Shown one piece after another: positions 49,558 through 57,923 of a DNA stretch of 64,000 bases (positions within the stretch are counted from its first letter, which is position 1; each line of letters opens with the position of its first letter). Below the pieces are notes generated by a model, which did no database searches, had not been told where the DNA came from, and worked only from the letters and a program-made list of their open reading frames with translations. The stretch lies in NCBI RefSeq assembly GCF_023703465.1, contig NZ_JAMQGP010000002.1, positions 248,001 to 312,000 of the forward strand. The letters are read 5' to 3'. The stretch is from Echinimonas agarilytica (lineage in GTDB: Bacteria; Pseudomonadota; Gammaproteobacteria; Enterobacterales; Neiellaceae). A program made the translations under genes and the position numbers.

Positions 49558-50592
49558 TTAGAACGTCAACAAGGCTTCAATTGCAAAGCTATCAACGTCT
49601 TGGTCTTCAACCCCATCGGCTTCTAGGGTATCCATGCGGTATTCAAGAACGAGTAGTAGGTTGTCTGTGAGCGGTACACTGGGTGAAATGGTGAAACCAC
49701 TCACGTCTTCAACGGTCACGCCTTCGCCAGATTCCACTTCCCATGCGTGGTAACGGAGCGTTAAACCGGCCATGCCGAAGTCATAGTTCGCCATTAACAA
49801 GTAGCCGTCTGCTTCTGTGTCTGTTATGTCGAGTGCTGGATTGAACCCTTCGACGGTGCCAACAGATGCAGGTGTGTTTTCAGAGGTGTTATATTCCGCT
49901 GCTAACGTTAATGGCCCTTCTGCATAGCTGGCCCATACGTTAATCATGCTGACGTCTTCACCGGTGTAGTCATTTTTATCCGCGAGGTAAAAGCCTTTCA
50001 CGGTCACTGATTCAAGAGGCGTGAATGCCAACATGGTTTCGATGGCAGGATCTGAGAAGTCATCGCCTTCGCCCATTAAGTCGCCGGTGTCGGCCACAAC
50101 TGACAATGCAGCACTGAACATGTCACTGCTATATAAACCTGACACACCTTGTTGGTATCCGCCGTAGAAGTATTTGGCGTACCCTGTTCCTGAATACTGG
50201 TACAAGCCTGTTGGATCTTCTGTTTCCCAACCTGAGTAGCTCAGGAATCGACCGGCTTTTGCGGAAAACTGGTCGGTAAATTTATAATTGATAAAGGCTT
50301 GCTCAAGATGCGTTTCTTCACCTTCGCCGTTGTCTTGCCATTCGATATCGGTGTGAACCGATAACTTGCCATCGAAGTCATAAGCGAGCTGAATCTCGGC
50401 TTGGTCTAAGCCGGCATTTGAATCAGAGCTGCCGCCATCCGGGTCAACATAGGTGTATGACATGTCAACAAAGCCTGATACGCTGAGTCGACTGTAATGA
50501 TCGGCAAGTTCGTCAATCACTTCGTTGGCCATGGCCGCAGGACTTGCTGCCAATACCGCTGCTGCGAGAGCACTGATTTTCCACGTTTTCAT
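49558..50592 (-). CDS. Outer membrane porin, probably for urea uptake
   Basis: The 344-residue product has a signal peptide (1-22, ending AAMA) and alternating beta-barrel strands (LSVSGFVDMSYTYVDP; LDQAEIQLAYDFDGKLSVHT; YKFTDQFSAKAGRFLSYSG), ending in phenylalanine (ALLTF), the barrel sorting signal. It resembles FmdC-type short-chain amide/urea porins. The ATG at 50592 is chosen over a frame 37 codons longer because it begins the signal peptide. It is the first gene of the urea operon; a role as the urea pore is inferred from position. Confidence 0.85.
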   Translation of the reverse strand: MKTWKISALAAAVLAASPAAMANEVIDELADHYSRLSVSGFVDMSYTYVDPDGGSSDSNAGLDQAEIQLAYDFDGKLSVHTDIEWQDNGEGEETHLEQAFINYKFTDQFSAKAGRFLSYSGWETEDPTGLYQYSGTGYAKYFYGGYQQGVSGLYSSDMFSAALSVVADTGDLMGEGDDFSDPAIETMLAFTPLESVTVKGFYLADKNDYTGEDVSMINVWASYAEGPLTLAAEYNTSENTPASVGTVEGFNPALDITDTEADGYLLMANYDFGMAGLTLRYHAWEVESGEGVTVEDVSGFTISPSVPLTDNLLLVLEYRMDTLEADGVEDQDVDSFAIEALLTF

Positions 50593-50847
50593 AAGTCTAT
50601 TTCCCTGAGTTGTAATTCGCATTGCTGATTTAGAAATTGGCCGATGACTGCATACGTGTTTGTGAGTATTATTTTGTGTAACAACTTTACAATCGCGTAA
50701 CATCGGTAAGCTGGCGTTAGTATTAAAAGTTTCGGGAGATGAACCAATTGGCAGTTTGGCTTATGCAACTACGTCAAATGACGCATATTCACCTTAAAGT
50801 CAGCGCGGTAGCTTTGGTTTACAGTGGAATGGAAGAGTGGGGAAGTT

Positions 50848-53800
50848 ATGACTAGTAAGTCACCTTCTCCGCAGCACAACTCGGGTAGCATGCAAAAAAT
50901 CCTCGTCGCGCGTCGCAAGTACAACAAGCTCGTTGCTAATGAAATGTTAGAAGACTTTGCGCTGCGTTTTACTGCAAAAAGGGCGCGTAAGTGGTCTGCG
51001 GGTTGGATTGCAAACACTGCGCTGGGCACCGTGTCCTTTTTAGTTTTAGAGGCTTTAGGGGGAGCTATCACACTTAATTATGGTGTGATCAATGCACTTT
51101 GGGCGATTCTAGCTGTGGTATTGGTGGTGATTGTAAGTGGGTTACCCATTAGCTATTACGCTGCTAAGCATGGAGTCGATATCGACTTACTGAGTCGAGG
51201 CGCCGGTTTTGGCTATATTGGCTCGACCATTGTCTCGCTGATTTATGCCTCTTTTACGTTTATCTTCTTTGCGCTAGAAGCCGCTATTATGTCGATGGCT
51301 TTGCAGCTGTTGTTGGGGATTCCACTTTCAATCGGTTATGTTATCAGTGCCGTGGTGGTTATCCCTCTTGTGATGCACGGCATCACTAACATCAGTCGCT
51401 TTCAGGTCTGGACGCAACCGATCTGGTTGCTGATGCAACTTATTCCTTTATTTTATGTGTTTACCCACTCCAGCGTGCAAGTGGACGAATGGCTCGCCTT
51501 TGGTGGATTAAGTAACGCATCAGAGAATAATTTTGACTTGCTCATGTTCGGTGCAGCTTCGGCTGTTTTACTCGCTCTTTTGGCGCAAATTGGCGAACAA
51601 GTCGACTTCTTAAGGTTTTTGCCCGAACCCAATAGCATGAATAAGGCTAAATGGTGGGCTGCGCTGATCATCGGTGGGCCAGGTTGGGTTATTTTTGGTG
51701 CTGCCAAATTGATATTGGGCAGCTACTTAGCTTATTTGGCATTGAAGCACGGGGTGGCACCTGCTTTGGCAGATGATCCTGCACATATGTATCAAATCGT
51801 GTTTGGCTATGTAACGGACAACCCGCGTGTGAGTGTTCTTCTGGCTGCCGTCTTTGTTATTGTCTCGCAATTGAAAATTAACGTGGCGAATGCTTATGCA
51901 GGGTCTTTAGCGTGGTCGAATTTCTTTTCTCGCATCACCCATAGTCATCCTGGCCGAGTGGTTTGGATGGTATTCAACGTCGCCATTGCATTGTTGTTGA
52001 TGGAGCTTGGCGTTTACCACACGCTCGAACAAATGCTGCAAATATACTCGGTGCTGGTCTTGGCTTGGATTGGTTCGGTTGTGGCCGATTTGATCATTAA
52101 TAAGCCTTTGGGCTTGAGCCCAAAAACCATCGAATTTAAACGCTCTCAACTGCATGACATAAATCCTGTGGGTGTGGGATCAATGCTCATTGCGTCGGTG
52201 GTTGGTTTCTTGGCTCATTTTGAGTGTTTTGGCCCTGTCGCTAAAGCGCTGGGGTCGTATATTGCGTTTGCTTTACCGTTCGTCACCGTGCCATTAATTG
52301 CGGTGCTTACTCAAAGCCGATATTACCTCGTGCGCGAGCCTGAATCGATTCCATCCGATTCTGCTTTGTGCAGCATTTGCGAGATGACATTTGAGCGGGA
52401 AGACATGTCATGGTGTCCTGCGTATGCCGCCCCAATCTGCTCTCTGTGTTGTTCGTTGGATGTGCGATGTAATGACAAGTGTCGTCCTAAAGCGACCTTT
52501 GCTGCGCAAATGAAAAGCTGGTTTTCTCCTGTTTTATCTCCGCTCTGGATGAATCGTTTGTCGTCGTCGGTGGGGCAGTTTTTAGCGGTGATGCTTTCGA
52601 TCAGCGCCATTATGGCATTGATTCTTGGTTTGGCTTATCGGCAACTTCCTATGTTGTCGAGAGCTCACCAAGAAGGCGTGAGCCTAGCCTTCATTAAAGC
52701 ATTTGCGTTGCTGTTGATATTAATTGGTGTGGTCAGTTGGTTATTTGTGTTGGCTAGAAGCAGTGGCCGTGTTGCGATGCAGGAGGTGCAATCGCATTCG
52801 AGGTTGTTGGCGGTGGAAATTGATGCGCACAAAGATACTTACCAGGCTCTGCAACTCGCGAAAGATTCAGCTGAAACGGCCAATCACGCTAAAAGTCGCT
52901 ATTTGGCAGGGATTAGCCATGAGCTCCGAACCCCGCTCAATGTATTGCTAGGGTATGCTCAATTGCTCAGCAATGATTCGGAGTTGCAGCCACAAAAGCG
53001 AGAATACGCGCAGATTTTGAAACGAAATGGAGAGCACTTGTCTGACTTGCTCGAAGGCTTATTGGAAATCTCCAAAATCGAAGCTGGGCGCTTAGAGCTG
53101 CAGCGAGATGAAGTACAAATTCATGCGTTATTGCAGCAGTTGGTTGAAATGTTTTCGATGCAGGCAAGCCGAAAGGGTCTGATATTCAATTATGAACCTT
53201 GCAGTCACCTGCCAGAATATGTGGCGGCCGACAAACAGCGCTTGCGACAAATCCTGATTAATCTATTGAACAACGCCGTTAAGTTCACACCATCGGGGCA
53301 GGTCACGTTGAAGGTATCGTACCGAAATCAGGTTGCGCGCTTTACGGTCGAAGACACTGGGGTCGGCATAGCTCAAGAGAATCATCAAATCATATTTAGA
53401 CCGTTTGAGCGTGTTGATTCAGGCAGTGGTGGCCGCGTAGCAGGAACGGGATTGGGATTGACGATTTCGAGCTCGTTGGCAGATTTGATGGGCGGCGAAA
53501 TCAACTGCCATAGCGAGCTTGGCAAGGGGAGCCAGTTTGTATTGAGCCTGATGTTGCCTCATATCGAACGACCCGAGTCAAATGCTCAGCTTACCAATGC
53601 CAAAGTGGTTGGTTATGGCGGAGTGCAAAAGACGGTGCTGGTTGTGGATGATGATCCGGAACAGCGCCGTTTAATGACCGATATTCTAGAACCCATTGGA
53701 TTTAATGTTCTTGCGGTGGGCGGTGGATCAGAAGCTTTAGCACTGATAGAAAGTCGCCGAGTCGATATTTACTTACTGGACATTGCAATGCCAGAGATGA

Positions 53801-54258
53801 ACGGTTGGCAATTGGCGATTCGTTTGCGCCAAGATGACATTCGCCAACCCATCATCATGGTCTCGGCTAATACCCACGAAATAGAAAAAGATAATTTGTT
53901 GGAAAACTATCATAACGACTACGTAACCAAACCTGTTTCGATAGAGCTCTTGTTAGGAAAAATAGGGCGGCAACTGGCGTTAAGATGGGTGTTTGAGCAA
54001 AATAAAGACGATTCTGAACCGCAAACTCAACTCACAACGCGTGACCTTATTCCTGAGCAAAGTGAGTTGTTGCAGCTAAAAAGCTGGGCTGAAATTGGTT
54101 TCATGTCGGCGTTTTCAGAGCACTTGCTGGGACTTGAACAAAGCGGTGTTGCAGGGCAGGAATTTATTGACGCACTACGAAAAGATATGAAGCAGTGCGA
54201 TTTTGAAAAAATAGTGATTTATCTGGATGGACTAATAGATGAAAGCAGTCGCCTCTGA
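50848..54258 (+). CDS. NCS1 permease-fused hybrid sensor histidine kinase
   Basis: The protein has 1136 residues from ATG 50848 (GGGGA six bases upstream; a GTG eight codons earlier is weaker). Residues about 30-500 are a 12-helix purine/cytosine permease-like domain (WIANTALGTVSFLVLEALG; GFGYIGSTIVSLIY; NVANAYAGSLAWSNF). Residues 508-547 hold a cysteine cluster (CSIC, C, CSLCC, CNDKC) likely to bind zinc. Two more helices lie at about 575-640. HisKA follows with the phospho-His H691 (GISHELRTPLN), an HATPase with NAVKF, DTGVGI and GTGLGLTIS, and a receiver domain with D978 (LLDIAMPEMNG). The last 120 residues are helical. It diverges from the urea operon and overlaps the next regulator, so it is the likely urea/nitrogen sensor. 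Confidence 0.88.
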   Translation: MTSKSPSPQHNSGSMQKILVARRKYNKLVANEMLEDFALRFTAKRARKWSAGWIANTALGTVSFLVLEALGGAITLNYGVINALWAILAVVLVVIVSGLPISYYAAKHGVDIDLLSRGAGFGYIGSTIVSLIYASFTFIFFALEAAIMSMALQLLLGIPLSIGYVISAVVVIPLVMHGITNISRFQVWTQPIWLLMQLIPLFYVFTHSSVQVDEWLAFGGLSNASENNFDLLMFGAASAVLLALLAQIGEQVDFLRFLPEPNSMNKAKWWAALIIGGPGWVIFGAAKLILGSYLAYLALKHGVAPALADDPAHMYQIVFGYVTDNPRVSVLLAAVFVIVSQLKINVANAYAGSLAWSNFFSRITHSHPGRVVWMVFNVAIALLLMELGVYHTLEQMLQIYSVLVLAWIGSVVADLIINKPLGLSPKTIEFKRSQLHDINPVGVGSMLIASVVGFLAHFECFGPVAKALGSYIAFALPFVTVPLIAVLTQSRYYLVREPESIPSDSALCSICEMTFEREDMSWCPAYAAPICSLCCSLDVRCNDKCRPKATFAAQMKSWFSPVLSPLWMNRLSSSVGQFLAVMLSISAIMALILGLAYRQLPMLSRAHQEGVSLAFIKAFALLLILIGVVSWLFVLARSSGRVAMQEVQSHSRLLAVEIDAHKDTYQALQLAKDSAETANHAKSRYLAGISHELRTPLNVLLGYAQLLSNDSELQPQKREYAQILKRNGEHLSDLLEGLLEISKIEAGRLELQRDEVQIHALLQQLVEMFSMQASRKGLIFNYEPCSHLPEYVAADKQRLRQILINLLNNAVKFTPSGQVTLKVSYRNQVARFTVEDTGVGIAQENHQIIFRPFERVDSGSGGRVAGTGLGLTISSSLADLMGGEINCHSELGKGSQFVLSLMLPHIERPESNAQLTNAKVVGYGGVQKTVLVVDDDPEQRRLMTDILEPIGFNVLAVGGGSEALALIESRRVDIYLLDIAMPEMNGWQLAIRLRQDDIRQPIIMVSANTHEIEKDNLLENYHNDYVTKPVSIELLLGKIGRQLALRWVFEQNKDDSEPQTQLTTRDLIPEQSELLQLKSWAEIGFMSAFSEHLLGLEQSGVAGQEFIDALRKDMKQCDFEKIVIYLDGLIDESSRL

Positions 54259-55156
54259 TAGCGCCATAGTGCTGGTGGTTGATGATTCTCCCGAATCGTT
54301 AGGCATGCTTAATATCGCGTTAAATAATGCGGGGTTAATGGTGTTGGTTGCGCTTAATGGCGCGCAAGCTTTGTCGATTATCGAACGTATTACCCCTGAT
54401 GTGGTGTTGCTAGACGGCATCATGCCTGAAATGGATGGCTTTGACACATGCCGAGCCATTAAACAAAAGTTACCGAATATCCCGGTTATTTTCATGACCG
54501 GGCTGACCGATTCAGAGTACGTGATTAAAGGCTTTGAAGTGGGCGGCGTTGATTATGTGACCAAACCAATCGTACCCGACGAGGTGCTGGCTCGTATTCG
54601 CGTGCATACTCAAAATGCCAAATTAACCCAGTCTGCCCAAGCCGCGCTAGATTATGCTGGGCAATATGTATTTTGTGTGTCGAACGATGGGGCGCTAGAA
54701 TGGGCCACCCCGCATGTGCATGAGCTAGTGGACAGTTTGAATGGAGATGCACCGTGTGCTTGGGAACAAATTCAGCAATTGCTTGCCCCTTGGCTGGCCC
54801 AAGGCGATCAATCACAACCTTTAGAGTTGACCAATTTTGAACCTCCGTTGCAGGCCTACTTTGCTGGAGAGCACGGCAGTAATCATTTACTTGTTCGATT
54901 AGTGACACCAAAGAAAACCAAAACTGCAGAAGCACTTCAGCAAGAATTGCCGCTCACCAAACGTGAGGCTCAAGTACTGTATTGGGTGTCGTTTGGAAAA
55001 ACGAATTGGGAAGTGGCTCAAATTTTAGACATGAGCCCTCGAACCGTGAACAAACATCTGGAGCAAGTTTTCAAAAAAATGGGGGTTGATAACCGAACCG
55101 CCGCGGCAGCTATTTCAATTCGAATATTGGAGAGTGACGAAGAAGCGGTTGGTTAA
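54239..55156 (+). CDS. LuxR-type response regulator
   Basis: The 305-residue protein has a receiver domain (VLVVDDSPES at 11-20, phospho-acceptor D59 in LLDGIMPEMDG, K in DYVTKPIVP) and a C-terminal LuxR/NarL helix-turn-helix (LTKREAQVLYWVSFGKTNWE and SPRTVNKHLEQVFKKMGV). The intervening 100 residues are unassigned. The gene overlaps the kinase by 20 bases. Its probable target is the divergent porin-urt-ure operon (inference). Confidence 0.92.
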   Translation: MKAVASDSAIVLVVDDSPESLGMLNIALNNAGLMVLVALNGAQALSIIERITPDVVLLDGIMPEMDGFDTCRAIKQKLPNIPVIFMTGLTDSEYVIKGFEVGGVDYVTKPIVPDEVLARIRVHTQNAKLTQSAQAALDYAGQYVFCVSNDGALEWATPHVHELVDSLNGDAPCAWEQIQQLLAPWLAQGDQSQPLELTNFEPPLQAYFAGEHGSNHLLVRLVTPKKTKTAEALQQELPLTKREAQVLYWVSFGKTNWEVAQILDMSPRTVNKHLEQVFKKMGVDNRTAAAAISIRILESDEEAVG

Positions 55157-55188
55157 CTATAAAATGTTCTATATATTGGTCTGCAATG

Positions 55189-55214
55189 AAAGGGAGCACG
55201 AAGCTCTCTTTTTT
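55189..55214 (+). terminator. Terminator after the response regulator
   Basis: AAGGGAGC pairs with GCTCTCTT (one G-T pair) around a short ACGAA loop. A run of six Ts follows. It lies 33 bases after the stop codon. Confidence 0.75.
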
Positions 55215-55258
55215 ATGAGCATGTTTTGATGGGGCAACAACGCCGAAAAGGATTTTAG

Positions 55259-55843
55259 ATGTTCACACACGGTGATAAGGTAACGAGCTTTTCTAGAGGC
55301 GGTTGTCGTTTTAAAAATGCAAAATTAGTGATTGAAGATTGCACCGCTACCATCAAACCCAATTGGCAAAGTTACGCATTCGAAAGTGCCTTCCACTTGG
55401 CGAGTATTGTGACATTACTCTTCATTGGCTCTATTTTACTTGAAGCAAACACTGACGATTCCATGCAGGGGCTGACTTACCTCATCGCGTTCTGTCTCGG
55501 CTTTAGTGCCCTTGTTCGAATCATTTGTTTCTTTGTTCGCAAATCCCAATACTTCGATCTCAATCAGAGATTGTTCTACTCAGAACGTGCTCAAAAAGAT
55601 GCGATCTCAATTGATGATATCACCACACTGCAGTTGAGCAATAAAGACGTATATGCAAAACAAAAAAGCTTTAGCTGTGGCGAGTTGTGTCTCGTAACGC
55701 GAAGCGGAGAGGGTGTCATGCTATTGAATAATGAGGATATTAGAGAAGCCGAATATGATTCAGCCTCATTGGCTAAATTTCTAAGTGTACCCTTGGAACG
55801 TCTGCGAAACGGTGAAGTGTATTTGCCGAACCAAGCGTCATAA
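55259..55843 (+). CDS. Unrecognised membrane protein with two helices
   Basis: The 194-residue protein has an N-terminal soluble part of about 45 residues with Cys16 and Cys28, two membrane helices (about 46-63 and 73-95), and a cytoplasmic part of about 95 residues with beta-like strands (YFDLNQRLFYSER; DDITTLQLSNKD; GELCLVTRSGEGVMLL). I recognise no family. The layout resembles small PH-like membrane proteins. It stands 102 bases after the regulator and beyond a terminator, and 46 bases before the cytochrome gene, with which it may be co-transcribed. Confidence 0.7.
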   Translation: MFTHGDKVTSFSRGGCRFKNAKLVIEDCTATIKPNWQSYAFESAFHLASIVTLLFIGSILLEANTDDSMQGLTYLIAFCLGFSALVRIICFFVRKSQYFDLNQRLFYSERAQKDAISIDDITTLQLSNKDVYAKQKSFSCGELCLVTRSGEGVMLLNNEDIREAEYDSASLAKFLSVPLERLRNGEVYLPNQAS

Positions 55844-55889
55844 GACCCGACGATAATAGGTGCATTGAGCAAGGTTAGGCTACAAAGTA

Positions 55890-57923
55890 ATGACTAAACC
55901 CAACAAAAATCAACGTGAAATAGGCTTGTTGCATTGGTTTACCGCACTATTTTTTGTGTTGTTTGTCACGGGGATAGTGCCGTGGCTTATTGCAGGTATA
56001 CCACCATTATTGTCGCAAACTTTATCCTTGCTGCATTTAGTCTCTGGGATTGGTATCACGGGTATTTTTGCTACCTATAGTTTTTCCCATTTTCAACGAA
56101 CCGTAGGGTTTCGACGTGCATCGGTTATTTTTGTGGGCGGGCTTTTATTTTTTGGTTTTTGCTATTTGATTGCCACAGGTTTTGCCTTGGCTTACCTAGG
56201 CGTTGTTGCTCGCTATGCATGGGTTTTTGACTCTCATAACTGGATAGCATTGTTGTTTTCAGTATTGCTGATTTTCCACATTGGGCATCACTACTTTAGT
56301 TTTCCTCAGCGAAGGCGCGCTGCGGTACCTTCTCGTTTTGTCACATTGGACGTGGCTATTATAAAACCTATTTTGGTGGCTTTATTGGTGGCGGCGGGTG
56401 CGTCCGTATCATTGTTGTTTCTGGATGCGTCTATCGTCTCGGAAGACTCCCAATATGCCGATTTACATCAGCAATACAGTGATGACTATGGAGAACATCC
56501 ATTTAGTCCAAGTTTAACGCAAACCGCGTCAGGAAAATTTGTAGCTCAGCGAGACATTGCAGGTTCTGCACGCTGCATTGAGTGTCACCAAACTATTGGC
56601 GAGCAGTGGCTTGCCTCGGCTCATCGCCATGCAGCCAATGATCCAACCTATGTTAGAAACATTAACTTACTGGAACAAAATAAAGGGATATCAGCCACGC
56701 GATACTGCGAAGGGTGCCACGCGCCCATTGCACTTTTGTCGGGGACGCTGACAGAAGGTGGCCAGCATGGTGGTGTATCGGGCACTGTTGCAAACCAAGA
56801 AGGGATTAGCTGCATGTCTTGTCATGGTATGGCTGAGCTGACTGGCTCCGAAGGCGTCGCGAGCTATATGTTTAAAGAGCGCTCAAATTATTTGTTTGAG
56901 CATAGCCAAATTTGGCCGCTATCTGCGTTGAATGAACAAGCCATTCGCCTCAAGCCTCAACTTCACTCTCAAGAGCTTCGCCCAAGTGTGATGGGAACAT
57001 CGGAATATTGTGGTACCTGTCATACTCAATTTATGGATAAGTCGATGAACAATTGGGGATGGGTAAAAATGCAAGATGAGCTTCTTGCATGGGCTGAAAG
57101 CAAGTTCAATAAACCGAAAGATTCACGCTTCTCACATCCAAATAACAAGCAGTGTCAAGATTGTCATATGCCTATGGTGCAAGGGCATGGTATGGCAACA
57201 GATGCGGATGGCAACATCAAATCTCATTACTTTGTGGGAGCCAATGTTGCGTTGGCCAAACACTTTGGGAATGAGAAACTCTTTGAACTAACAACGGAGT
57301 TTTTACAGCGCGATAAAATTGAATTGACTATCGACCCACCCGAAGACAAATTTGCGAAGCAAAGTGACTTGTTTGTTTCATCAGACATTCGCTCACAACA
57401 AAAATACCCCGTAGGGATGTATCGCGGTAGCACCACTCAAATTACATTGTTGCTTAGTAATCAGGGCGTGGGTCATCACTTTCCTGGCGGAACAATTGAC
57501 TTAAATGAAGCTTGGATTGACCTGAAAGTCTATGACGGAAATCAGAAGCTTATTCTTACCAGTGGTGATTTGCTTGAAGACGGAAGCATCGAACAAAACG
57601 CAACCGTCTATAAAGAGGTCGCGATTGATCGCTACGGAAAAGAAGTTTGGCGACATGACTTGTTTAACATGGTGGGCCGAAGCTACGTGAATGTGATCCC
57701 GTCGGGAACAACGGATATTGTTGAATATGAGGTGGCAGTTCCTGACTGGGCGACGTCGCCATTAACCATTACAGCAACTTTGCGTTTCCGTAAGTTTAAT
57801 CAGCGTTACATCAACTGGGTTAGGCAAGACCAACATTTATTGAGTAATCCTATCGTGGATATCGCGCGTGACAGTATCAGTGTACCGCTGCTTAAAACGC
57901 CAAGCACTCATCAATCCCATTAA
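55890..57923 (+). CDS. Membrane-anchored pentahaem cytochrome c
   Basis: The protein is 677 residues. The first 180 residues form about five membrane helices with histidines that could hold a b-type haem (LLHLVSG, DSHNWI, FHIGHHYF). The exported part has five CxxCH sites at residues 229 (CIECH), 273 (CEGCH), 308 (CMSCH), 374 (CGTCH) and 422 (CQDCH), in the pattern of cytochrome c554/NapC-like multihaem domains. The last 200 residues are a beta-rich domain with no haem motif (VGHHFPGGTIDLNEAWIDLKV). It probably moves electrons between the quinone pool and a periplasmic partner; the substrate is unknown. Its stop overlaps that of the convergent gene. Confidence 0.85.
   Translation: MTKPNKNQREIGLLHWFTALFFVLFVTGIVPWLIAGIPPLLSQTLSLLHLVSGIGITGIFATYSFSHFQRTVGFRRASVIFVGGLLFFGFCYLIATGFALAYLGVVARYAWVFDSHNWIALLFSVLLIFHIGHHYFSFPQRRRAAVPSRFVTLDVAIIKPILVALLVAAGASVSLLFLDASIVSEDSQYADLHQQYSDDYGEHPFSPSLTQTASGKFVAQRDIAGSARCIECHQTIGEQWLASAHRHAANDPTYVRNINLLEQNKGISATRYCEGCHAPIALLSGTLTEGGQHGGVSGTVANQEGISCMSCHGMAELTGSEGVASYMFKERSNYLFEHSQIWPLSALNEQAIRLKPQLHSQELRPSVMGTSEYCGTCHTQFMDKSMNNWGWVKMQDELLAWAESKFNKPKDSRFSHPNNKQCQDCHMPMVQGHGMATDADGNIKSHYFVGANVALAKHFGNEKLFELTTEFLQRDKIELTIDPPEDKFAKQSDLFVSSDIRSQQKYPVGMYRGSTTQITLLLSNQGVGHHFPGGTIDLNEAWIDLKVYDGNQKLILTSGDLLEDGSIEQNATVYKEVAIDRYGKEVWRHDLFNMVGRSYVNVIPSGTTDIVEYEVAVPDWATSPLTITATLRFRKFNQRYINWVRQDQHLLSNPIVDIARDSISVPLLKTPSTHQSH

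Noticed and set aside
50593-50847. Sigma-54 promoter between the porin and the kinase
   Set aside because: I looked on both strands for the TGGC-N-TGC spacing expected of nitrogen-controlled promoters. The only resemblance, near 50756, has the wrong spacing.
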